This document shows positions 27,807-38,300 of a stretch of 64,000 nt of DNA, piece after piece; positions within the stretch are counted from its first letter, which is position 1, and every line of letters begins with the position of its first letter. The position numbers and the translations under genes are program-made. Source of the DNA: Fratercula arctica. Its lineage: Eukaryota > Chordata > Aves > Charadriiformes > Alcidae. The notes under the pieces are model-generated. The model did no database searches. It saw only the letters and a list, made by a program, of their open reading frames with translations, and was not told the origin of the DNA. The stretch is from NCBI GenBank assembly GCA_947846985.1, contig CANTUZ010000002.1:133757889-133821888 (forward strand), read 5' to 3'.

Positions 27807-30800
27807 AAACCCTAACCTGAAAATACAAGAAAATACAAGCTAAAGAGACCAGGAAAATACTGAAAAGGAAAAGAAAACAGAAAGCAGAAGACAGACTCTG
27901 CAATGAATATGCCACACAGCAACAGCTTGCCAAAGACAGTGGGGGAATCTGTGAAAGGAGAGAAGCCACTACACATCCATGGGCTTCTCAGGCAAGGTGA
28001 TGGTGCAGCCAGAGGAGGCGGCTCTACAACAGGAAGGACACACCTGGGATGAGGGTGACAAGGACATCCATTCAGAGCAAGGCAGACAAAACTCTTCTCA
28101 GAGGCCTGGGTGCAACTGGGCCCCTCTAGGTTTAGGAGTAATGGGAGTCACACACATGGCAACCATGAGAAAACACGCAAACAGGGAATGAAGGCTGGAC
28201 CCCTCTCCATGATTTGAACTTCCTCCAGTAGTGTGAATCCAGTGTGACACAGCCCCAAAATGACCATCCCTCGGCTGAGGGGCAGCAGTGCCACCCTGCA
28301 TACGGGGCTCCTCAGGCATTAGGTTCTGGATAAGAAAATTATGGATTTAATTCAGCAAGACTAGTCATTGATATTCACCTGTTAGACCTTTTCACATTGT
28401 TTTGCCTAGTAAGAAGGCTTTAACACCTCTGGATGCTTTCAAATTATTTTGTGCTGCCAGAGTCCTATAAAAGTACTTAGTATAAAAGAGAATTAAGCCA
28501 GGAATGTGCAACAGAAAAGGCATGGACATGTCTGGAAAAGCTGTAATACCCACAGTGCATACAGGACGAAGTCAGGCGCTGGCACCCAGCTCACAGACAG
28601 GTGTGCCGGTCGGTGACATTATTCCAGTTGTTTCTTACCACTCCTCTGCTGAGAGCTTCCACCCCCGCAGCTCTGTTGGCAGAAGGAATTAAGTGAGCGC
28701 TCCCTCGTGTGCTTCCAACAAGTCAGATGGATTAGTCAACAAAGAGGGTTTAAACCAACCTGCTCGCTTTGCCTGAAGCAAATGAAAGTGCTCTTAAACA
28801 AACCCTTCTACCAGCAGAGCTACAGCAGTAATAACTGCAGCATCAAAGGGGTAACGTGTAGGTGCAAACTGGCAAAAGCTTCAAATGTCACAGTTAGATC
28901 GGGAACACACTGTCTGTCCACAGCTTTACAAGTATGCACAAGCTATAGCATCTTACATGCACAACACCTGTCCACGTGTATATTTTATTCTGCAGCAAAT
29001 ACAAAGTTAATGCAGTTACGCTGAAAATTCCTCCTCCGTGGGCTAGGTTAAGGCATGTTATCTCACGCTCGCTGTGTACTAAGAGCATGCAAGGGAACAG
29101 TTATCGGACGGCGGATGGTAAGTTTTAATTCACAATACCTTCCTAACCTGTCTAAGGTCCTAAGGTAATTCACCTGAAAAAGGGTGTGATTTACCTTTCC
29201 AAATATCACTTACCATGCATTCCAAGAGGAATAACTGCACAAACTCAATTTGAGTTCAGTTTACTACAGAAACAGCTACTGACTGTAGTCCAAACATTCT
29301 GCTGACACGTTACAAATGTGCAGGTTTCCATTATTGGGAATTACACTTTCAAAAGTCTTCTCTAATTGTAATCTGGAAGGAAGGATTGCGACAGGAACAG
29401 ATGTGCCTGCGCGAAGCTGGACAGCAATGAAATCTCAGCGCACGAGCCTTCCCAAGGCATTTAGTGCTCCCTAAGCAGCTGAACCCGTGTCACCAAAATC
29501 TACTTCGGTATGTTTACGGCACCCGAGCATGCAGCGTAACCATAACTTCAGAGTAGGGATGGCAACGAGGTTCCCGAGTCCTTCCTCATGAGCACTGATC
29601 ATTGTATTCTCTTCCTGGTACTTGTTCTGTGGAGCAGCACAGTTTGTACTATGAAGTGACAGCTTATACTATTTATTTTCTGCTAAGATCTATTTTTCCG
29701 CTTTTGGCATATCAGGACAAATGTGCGCTTGTTCCTGCCCCAGTAATAATAAGGTTCCAATTCCGACACACTCACTTTGCTGTGAGGTTCCCCACAGCAG
29801 ATCAGCCTGTTCTGCAGAGTAGTGCTTTTGCTTGAGAGACAAAAGAGCCACCTCTCCTACCAGTGAACTTCTAGCTTCCAAAATCCCTCAATATGCAGGA
29901 GTATTTGAACTGCAACTTTCATATGCCCAGGAAAAAAGATTTCTAATAACACAAAAACCGTGTCAGTGAAATTTGAACTCTTTTTCAAAAAAATCTTGAA
30001 TCCTCCTTACTGTATGAACATGCGTTGCAGAGATGTGCTCTACGGTAGGACAACAACCCATCAGTTTCAGAAGCTATCTTGGAAGAGTCAGCCTCATCAT
30101 GAAAGTGTTTTTTAGGTGACAGCAGGAATCTTGGGACACAAATCTTTCCAGATACAACGTGCTGTTAGTATCAGTAGTATTTTGCTGAAAATGCTATGAC
30201 TGGTATACACTGCATTGCACGATGTCTCTCATGGATGATCTATTTCTCACTCATTTCTGGAAGAGTTAGATCAGACTTTAAATACTCTCCTCAGCTGCAA
30301 CAAAAGGAGACACTGAATGTGCGTAACAAGCCCACAACCCCTGTGGATAACTCACTGTCCCTAATCAACAAGGTACTCTAAATCAGGCATTATACAAGTA
30401 TGAGAATTTCATCCTCAGAGTCTTGCACAAGGCGATTTATCATCTAAAAGCAAAAGATCCTATTCCTTGTGTAGGAGCTTGCGATTTGTTCACTGAAACC
30501 CTAATTCAGCAGAATATACAAACACATGTTGAAATGTTTTGGTAAAATGGGCTTTAAGTAGTATTAAATAGGGAATTGATTAGTGATGATATTCACCCAC
30601 AAAGGAATTTTATAAACCATTCTCGCCAGATATATATCCAGCTGGAGTGATAAACAGGAGTGTATGTGATGTTCACCCCCTTTCCCAGCATTATGCCCAT
30701 TTAATTATTTTTTAATACTGGACTTTCAGATCCTGTAAAACAAAAATAAGTGACAACTGCTGTCTTCCTAGGGTATGTTCCCTGCATATAGTACTACCAG

Positions 30801-31749
30801 TGACTGGGAACTGCAGAGTTCAGATTTGGATTATTTTAGATCTGGAGCATAATGCCAGCGTATATATCATGATGCACTGATTATTAATTCTGCTCTCTCA
30901 TTTTCTTTTGGAGGAAGCCAAAGGAAGGAAGCCAGTTTATGTTCCTTTCCCAGTGAACCGTGGGAGACTTTTATATCTTTCTGAAACATAGGAGAAAGAA
31001 GCAGAAAGAACCAAAGGACTATCAGAGAAGTAAGGAAGCTGCATGTTATATCTGGAGAATTAGATTTCAGACTGAATAAAACAGCATTTGCTACCTACGG
31101 GACTAGGATGGTTAACCACTGACAATTTCTCTCTTCCACTGTCCTGTCAAAGAGTGGAAAAGGAAAGAGATTCTAGCCGATTGTCCAAATATATGGACTT
31201 TGGCAGTAAACACACTACTGACTCTCGAGAGACTGTGGGTGAGAAAGGTATGTTAAAGAATTACCATGAGGCGCACATCAATGATTTGACTATGAACCTT
31301 ACTAGCATGTGGGTTTGTCAGGAAAACCAATTGATGAAGAAACAGCAAATTAATGTTTCTACAAAATAAACATATTCTTGCTTATAGCAAGGTGTTTACA
31401 GCACCTCAGGATGCTTTTTGAAATATTTAGTCCCATCATGAATATAATATAAAACCTCATTTACAACAAAGCAGTCTGAAAACAAGAATTTCTGCAATGA
31501 TATTAAGTGGTTTGAAAACTTTTGTGAATTACTCGGTGACAAAAAAAGAGTTCTGCAAAAGTTAAGATTACCTGGGGAGACCTGTGTCCGTGAAGACACT
31601 CAGTAAAACGGAATTATCAGACAGACCAGTACAACCTCAATTCTGCTGTGACAGAGCCACTACAGACCAATTAAATCAGCCACAATGATTCCGTTAAGTT
31701 CACCTTGCTGAGTGCACTGCACAGCGATGGAATCCCTTGTAGGAAGCTG
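27807..31749. other. Unassigned intergenic sequence
   Basis: No gene or repeat is recognised. Confidence 0.5.
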
Positions 31750-31794
31750 GCAGAGCAAAAGCGTGACGAGAGAATTTGGGAGGAGCTACTATAA

Positions 31795-31930
31795 AGGTCT
31801 TCTCAGCAAACACTCCAGGAGAGGCTGAGACATCCCTGAGCAACCAACTGTAACTCTGAGGTTGGCCCGGCTTTGAACTGAGTGAACTCCAGAGTTTCCT
31901 GCAATCTAAATTATTTTATGATTCTACATG
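31795..31930 (+). mobile_element. Old CR1 LINE 3' end
   Basis: The sequence tttgaactgagtgaactccagag, then caatctaaattattttatgattcta, matches a strongly mutated CR1 3' terminus on the plus strand. Confidence 0.6.
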
Positions 31931-32982
31931 TATTTGTTGGCACTCTAGATTACCTGCTGCAATCAAATGACACTTCTTTGTTCTCCAAAACAGGGACACA
32001 GTAGCTCATTACCTTACCATCCCTCCTACATATCTTATCCCAGCTCATTCCTGGATGTCCACTGGGTAGGTTTTGAACATACCAGTCCTGGGCGCAGGTT
32101 GCGTTCCCCAGGATCACAAATCGTCTTCTTGGTAAATGTGAATCCCAGACAGGATTCTTAAGGTAAACGTTCTGCATACACTTATGGCAATCTGCAGTAT
32201 TTTAAAGATTCAGTAGGAAGTAATCTACAACACCAAACATTTCTTTAAAAACAATACAACTTTCAAACAGGTAAGAAATGCTAATGTAGGTAAGTGCTGA
32301 GGCCCCAGTCAGTTGACGAATGCTGGCAGGCAGGGATCAAGTGCCGCAGGAGTCCAAAAACACTGATACAGCACAAAGCCTAAAACTTGATGAAATATGG
32401 GTCGGTTTTGCATTTTACGGAGGCTGTATCACGGGAACCATTCGCTTTGATGGACCCAGATCTGAATCGCTATCTCCACCCTGTGCCCCAGAGAGGCACA
32501 GCAAATTTAAAAATTCTTTATCTCCCCTCACTCCTCTGCCCCCTTGCCTAAATTTAGACCATCTTTGCTCCTCTCCTGGAAATCTGATACTGCCTTTTAC
32601 AGTTTCTCTATTTCTCCATGACCAACTCTCCTCTTCTCTCCCCCTCAGAATTTTATAAAGATTTTCTTAATCTTTCCAGAGGCAGAAGTTAATTTTTCTG
32701 CCAGAGGTCTCATTTTCCCAAGTAACTCTTTGGAAGGAGGAACACATTCTTCCTTATAGGATTATTGACAGCATTTATAGTATCCTTGCAAACTCTTCTC
32801 AGAAGTTTAAGTCAAAGTCAACTCTCCCAGACCCCTTCAAATTTCCAGGCCAATTCACAGGGGAGTATCTTTTTTTTTCATTACAGAATACAAGACATTA
32901 CACGACAGCTACACCACCGTACTTCTTCATCTGGAACACTCCACAGTTCTCCCTCTCTGACATCTTTTGTTATCTGCTATAC
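31931..32982. other. Unassigned intergenic sequence
   Basis: No gene is recognised. A short segment at about 32915-32950 resembles 7247-7280, so it may belong to the same repeat as the adjoining LTR. Confidence 0.45.
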
Positions 32983-33187
32983 TGCATCTGGCTGGGATGG
33001 AAGTAATTTTCTTCACAGCAGTTCGTATGGGACTGGGGTTGATTTGTGATCCCTGAAGGGTGTTTGTACAGCACCAAGGCCTTTTCTGTTTCTTACTCCG
33101 CTCCCCCAGAGACTAGAATTGGGGATGCCAAAGAGGCTGGGGGTTGACACAACTGGGCAGATGATGTGAACCAGTGGAAGAGATATT
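32983..33187 (+). mobile_element. ERVL-type LTR, 5' part
   Basis: The start is tctggctgggatggaagtaattttcttcac. Next comes cagcaccaaggccttttctg, and the part ends at gagatattca, corresponding to the gatattccatacc position of related LTRs. A minus-strand CR1 follows directly. Confidence 0.7.
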
Positions 33188-33535
33188 CATAGAGCCATGG
33201 AATGGTTTGGGTTGGAAAGGACCTTAAAGATCATCTTGTTCCAACCCCCCTGCCTTGGGCAGGGACACCCCCCCCCCCCCTCGCTAAACCAGGTTGCTCA
33301 AAGCCCCATCCAGCCTGGTCTTGGACACTTCCAGGGATGGGGCATCCACAACTCCTCTGGGCAACCTCTTCCAGTGTCTCACCACCCTCATATGAAAAAT
33401 GTCTTCCTCATAACTAATCTACATCTACCCTCTTTCAGTTTGAAGCCATTGTCCCTCATCCTATCACCACATGCCCTTGTAAAAAGTCCCTCTCCAGCTT
33501 TCTTGCAGGCCCCTGGAGATGGGGTTTGGGGAAGG
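33188..33535 (-). mobile_element. CR1 LINE 3' fragment inserted in the LTR
   Basis: The plus strand reads catagagccatggaatggtttgggttggaaagg, then caaagccccatccagcctgg, typical of a minus-strand CR1 3' end. A C-run lies at about 33269-33280. The 5' end is truncated near 33535. Confidence 0.92.
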
Positions 33536-33770
33536 TAACCATCTTTTCCCTCAGGAATTGGCTGGGCATCGCTCTACCCGCGGGAGGTGGAGATGCCCGC
33601 ACGCCACACGTTCCGTTTCCCTTCTTTTTTCACCCCAATTTTCCACTTGTTCCAACCATTCTGTACCTTGACCCTACGAGCTTTTCTTCCTTTCCCTCTT
33701 CTGTGCCACGGTGAGGGGGTGGAACAACTCACCGAGCGCCGATGTGGCGGGGTGAGGGCGTCTGTGTTCC
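33536..33770 (+). mobile_element. ERVL-type LTR, probable 3' part
   Basis: The sequence ctcaggaattggctgggcatcg, then attctgtaccttgaccctacgagcttttctt, then ggtgagggggtggaac, parallels the second half of related LTRs (cttgacccatgag block). If right, the LTR runs into the CpG island. The right edge is uncertain. Confidence 0.5.
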
Positions 33771-33991
33771 GGCCTCCCCCCCCCCCCGCCACCTCGAGCC
33801 TTTGGCCCCTCGGAGGGACCCGCCCCGCGCCCCACGCCGGGCACGTGCGGCGCCGCGCAGGCGCCGCGCAGGCCACGCGACTTAACGGTACCGCCGCCAC
33901 CGGGCCCCTCACGGGCTGGCTCGGCCGCGCCGCTGGCGTCGCTCGCCCCTCGGGACCCGCGGGCCCCCTCTTTCGCTTGCCAGGGGGCGAG

Positions 33992-34104
33992 CAGGCGGCG
34001 CGGGGGTTGGCGGGGGGGGGGGGCGCGGCGGGGCGGGCGGGCGGCGCCTCCGCGCCGCCCGCCCGCCCCGCCGCGCCCCCCCCCGCCAACCCCCCCGCCG
34101 CCTG
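33992..34104. repeat. GC-rich inverted repeat in the promoter
   Basis: A left arm at 33992-34046 and a right arm at 34053-34104 are reverse complements around a 6-base centre. They differ mainly by one mismatch and by run length (12 G against 9 C). Both DNA strands could form a long hairpin, and the G-runs could form quadruplexes. Confidence 0.9.
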
Positions 34105-34149
34105 CCCGCCCCCCGTTCGCGCTCCCCCTCCCCTGCGGTGGCTCTCCCG

Positions 34150-34163
34150 GTGCATTGTGGGAG
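34150..34163 (-). promoter_or_regulatory. Possible ZNF143/Staf-type element
   Basis: The reverse strand reads CTCCCACAATGCAC, close to the TCCCAGAATGCA half of the ZNF143 binding site often found in CpG-island promoters. A related CCATTGTGGGG sequence occurs at 34232-34242. This is a motif match only. Confidence 0.4.
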
Positions 34164-34441
34164 CCGTCCGTTGTTCATTTGCCATTCGACCTGATCCGGG
34201 GCCTGTCGGGACGGAAGCGCCGCCGAGCCGGATCCATTGTGGGGGGAGAGCCCCTGCGGTGGTGATCTAGGCCGGAGCCCCGCCGGGGGGGGGGGGGGGC
34301 GGGGGAAAGAAAAGCGGCCGGACTTCGTTTCTCTCGGCCGCCGTCCCCCGCCCTTCCCGCACAAGCAACCGGGCGCCTCCTTCCTTCCCGCGGGCAGAGC
34401 GGCGGGGACCCAGGGGCGCTGAGGCGGGGGGCGCGCCCGCC

Positions 34442-35389
34442 ATGTTCGCGGAGATGAACCGGCGGACGCTGGCGTTCCGGGGCGGCGGCTTGATCGCGGC
34501 GGCCGCGGCGGCTGCCGGCGGTGGGACCGGCGGCGCGGCCGAGGCCTGGGAGCGGCAGGACCCCGAGGCGCTGAACGGGCGCGGGGCGGACGAGGAAGTG
34601 GAGCTGGAGGGGCTGGAGGCCGAGGAGCTGGAGGCCGCTGCCGCCGCCGAAGAGAAGGAGCTGCTGCTGCCGCAGGACGCAGTCTCGCCCCCCGCCGCCG
34701 GCCCCATGTTCGCCGAGAGAAACCGCCGGACACTGGCCTTTCGGGGCGGCGGGGGGCTCCTGGCCGCCCCCTCCGCCTCTAACAATGGCTGCGAGGCCTC
34801 GGCCTGGCCGCGGAAGCACTTCAATGGGCGGGGGGCGGACGAGGAGATGGAGCTGGAGGGCGCGGAGGGCCTGGAGCCGGAGGGCCTGCTGGAGGGGAAG
34901 GAGCTGGTCCAGGACGGGGGCTCCCTGAGTGACAGCAGCGACGACGAGGAGGACGGCGAAGGGGGCAGCCTGGGCGACGGCAGCGGCGCCGAGGGCGGCA
35001 GCTGCAGCAGCAGCAGGCGGTCGGGGGGCGACGGAGGGGACGAGGCGGAGGGCAGCAGCGTGGGCGCGGGGGAGGGGGAGAGCATCAAGCATTTCCCGCT
35101 AGCCAGGCCCAAGTCGCTGCTGCAGAAGCTGCACATCTCCTTCCAGGGCTCCTGGCTCAAGGAGTTCCCATGGCTCTACTACTGCCAGGAGACCGGCCTC
35201 ATGTCCTGCGCCTGGTGCACTGCCGCCGCGGCTGCCGCCGCCCCCCCCGAGCTCATCATGGCCGGCGGGGCCCTCCCCGGGGGGCACGACGAGCTCTGCA
35301 AGGGCACCCGCAATTACAAGCGGGCCCTGCTTCTGCGGCACCACCTCTCCGCCGAGCATCGCCTCAACGAGCCCGTCAGCGCCGAGCAG
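34442..35389 (+). CDS. ZBTB10: ZBTB10 coding exon 1 (residues 1-316)
   Basis: The start ATG lies in a GC-rich context (cccgccATG, G at -3). The reading frame remains open upstream, so the start is chosen because translation begins with the [13 protein letters not shown] motif typical of the ZBTB10 N-terminus. A second in-frame ATG at 34706 (residue 89) begins a repeat of the same motif. Acidic and Ser-rich tracts follow at about 165-220, then a conserved block (about 221-316) with W238, F242-P243-W244, C256-x2-C259 and H301-x4-H306. The exon ends at GAGCAG|GTAGGG, phase 0. Base composition is extremely GC-rich because the exon sits in the CpG island. The open frame past the donor is intronic readthrough. 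Confidence 0.93.
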
Positions 35390-38300
35390 GTAGGGCAGGC
35401 GACCGGGACGGGTGGCGGGGAGTGGGGGGGGGGGGGGGGGCACACACGGAGGAGGCCGGCAGCACCTGTCGCATTGGTGGTGGAGGGGAGTGTTGTGCCC
35501 ACGTGTGTGAACTTCTTTAAATGGCTTCCTGTGTTTGTTGTCGCCCGGCGGGCTGGGCACACGCTGCGCCGCTCTCGCTCGCCGTCTCCGGATCGTTGTC
35601 CCGTTTGGGGTGACTCTCCCGCTGGATCCGGGCAGGCGCAGGATCCGGGGTGGGTTTGCACCACTTATGGCTGTAGCGGGTTAACGTTACCTGTTCGGAG
35701 GTGGCGAGTGCCGTTTTCATTAGTTTATCTGTTTATCTCGCGGAGATAAGCCGGCGATGTGGGAAAAAGTTGCGTACGAATACCAGTGTCGCTGCACTGA
35801 TTTAAAAACACTCGTTACAACTTCCTCCTGCGGTACGGGAGAGGGGAGGGCAGTGTCCGGCTAACGGCGGCGTGTGAAACTGGTGCTTGCCAGCGTGAAA
35901 TTAAGAATTACTCTGCCGTTCTTAACGGTATGGCCCCTGTGCGTTAATCGCCCAACTGTGTAGTCAAGATCTTCTGGCTTAAATCTTTTTCCCAATTGTG
36001 CTGCTTTAGATTGAGTTACTGAGCAAGAAGCCTGCAATCGCTTGGTGTATGCTTGAGATAAACATGTGGTTTCCTGAAAGCCATGTTAATATGCCAGCTC
36101 TCCTCTGATGCTTTAGGACTGCTGAAGCTCTTCATATGCCCCGCTGAACTTAAAATTATTGTGTTTCTTGGCTGCTCTTGTGAATAAGGCAGGACTCACT
36201 CTAGAACATATGTGGACGGAAAGCTCCTAAAGAGTACTCATGTTGAATCACCAGCCTTTCCTCCTAAGGATGTCTGCGCTGCAAAAGTTCACTCCAGTCG
36301 CCTAGCTGGCATTAAACTTGCCAGTGGGCACAAGCCAATGTGCTTCAGGTTAGGCTAGTACTTGAACCGTTAGTCTGAATGTGAGTTGTTAGCCAGAATT
36401 GATCCCCGATCACTCTGTTTTTCCTTATTTAGAGCTCAGTTTTATTTCAAACACCCATCTTCGTTGTATGGATGTATCTGGAGTCCAAATCGTAGTGCAG
36501 TAGTTAAATTGAGTTTATTACTCGAGTGCTTTAAGGAGCTCAGGGTACCTTGGACAAGAGCTGCTATTCTAATGTTTGGGTAGGACATCAGGGTGACAGA
36601 TAAAATGTAAGGTCAATGCAGGGGTTTTTTTAGAGCTACTTGGAAAAAGTGTGCAAGCTTTATGTGAAACTACTGCAGGACTGCAAGGAAAACCCTAACG
36701 GTGCCTAAGTATCAGTTATCTAAAATATTATTTTTGGATTCACAAATGCAATGTTCACCTTCAAAGTGAGTTAATGCTACCTTTCAGTAAGTGTATGTCT
36801 GAGGCAGCTGTTGTTACAGACATTTCATGGCAGTAGGTCATCTTTATCAGTTTCTTCCAATCTGGGGTTTGCTATTCACTCTCCAGTGGTATAGCCAAAC
36901 TTGCTTTAAATAACTTGTTTCTAATTTTCAAACTTTCATTCTTAGTTTCTTTTACCTCCTTATATCTTTGAAAAAGTTCTTTTTGTTTATTGTTATTGCA
37001 GTATATTCCTTACCATCTTACTGCTTAGTTTCTAATACTTTGAGTTGTGAAAGATTACCTTGTAAAGGTATGTCCTGTCATTGTGTAGCCTTTTGTGTCA
37101 CTAAATGTTGCTAATTCATGCCACACTTGGAAGTTTCTCTTACTCCTATTGAGCTATGTGCAAATAAAACATATTCCAAGCAGGTTTTCTTACTAAACTT
37201 AATTTTTTTTTTCTTTCTGTCGTCCTGTGCCCAGTCTGTTCTAAGACTACTAAATACCGGGAAGGGGGGAGGGGGGGACAGAACATTGGCTTGTGTGTCA
37301 CAGTAGCCTAAAAGTTAATGTAAGTATTTATTGTAAGTATTTATTTTGTAAGTATTTAACCTTTCATTGTCATGGGAATCTTTATAAAATGAGCCTCTGC
37401 TTTTATACCACTGACAGTTTAAGAAAAAATATTTGTAGTAACTGTAATAATAAAGGAAACAGTAGGATACTGGGCAGAGAGAAACCTTATGAAATTCAAC
37501 AAGGGCAAGTGTAGGGTGCTGCACCTGGGGAGGAACAACCCCATGCACCAGTACAGGTTGGGGGCTGACCTGCTGGAGAGCAGCTCTGTGGAAAGAGACC
37601 TGGGAGTCCTGGTGGACAACAGGATGACCATGAGCCAGCAATGTGCCCTTGTGGCCAAGAAGGCCAATGGCATCCTGGGGTGCATCAAAAAGAGTGTGGC
37701 CAGCAGGTCAAGGGAGGTCATCCTCCCCCTCTACTCTGCCTTGGTGAGGCCACACCTGGAGTACTGTGTCCAGTTCTGGGCTCCCCGGTTCCAGAAGGAC
37801 AGGGAACTGCTGGAAAGGGTGCAGCAGAGGGCTACCAAGATGATTAGGGAACTGGAACACCTCTCTTATGAAGAAAGGCTGAGGGACTTGGGTCTCTTCA
37901 GTCTGGAAAAAAGACGGCTGAGGGGGGATCTTATCAACACTTATAAATACTTAAAGGGTGGGTGTCAGGAGGATGGGACCAGGCTCTTTTCAGTAGTGCC
38001 CGGGGACAGGACAAGAGGCAATGGGCACAAACTGGAGCACAAGAAGTTCCACCTAAACATGAGGAGGAACTTCTTTACCCTGAGGGTGGCAGAGCACTGG
38101 AACAGGCTGCCCAGAGAGGTGGTGGAGTCTCCATCTCTGGAGACATTCAAAACCCGCCTGGACGTGTTCCTGTGTAACCTGCTCTAGGTGACCCTGCTCT
38201 GGCAGGGGGGTTGGACTAGATGATCTCCTGAGGTCCCTTCCAACCCTATGGTTCTATGATTCTATGATACTGTCACACAGTATCCTACACACAGCGTCAG

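Larger units (their letters stand above)
33700..35760 (+). promoter_or_regulatory. CpG island containing the ZBTB10 promoter and first coding exon
   Basis: Base composition changes abruptly from AT-rich flanks to very GC- and CpG-rich sequence, with many GGGCGGG-type GC boxes near 34030-34075. No TATA box is evident near the start codon. CpG-island promoters typically start at several dispersed sites, so the transcription start is not assigned. ZBTB10 is itself reported to bind GC-rich Sp1-type sites, so self-regulation is possible, but that is inference. Confidence 0.85.

Noticed and set aside
33574..35160. Long open frames on both strands in the CpG island (for example 33587-34270 plus, 33909-34733 minus, 34175-35092 minus)
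   Set aside because: They follow from the absence of AT-rich stop codons in GC-rich DNA and overlap the well-supported ZBTB10 exon 1.
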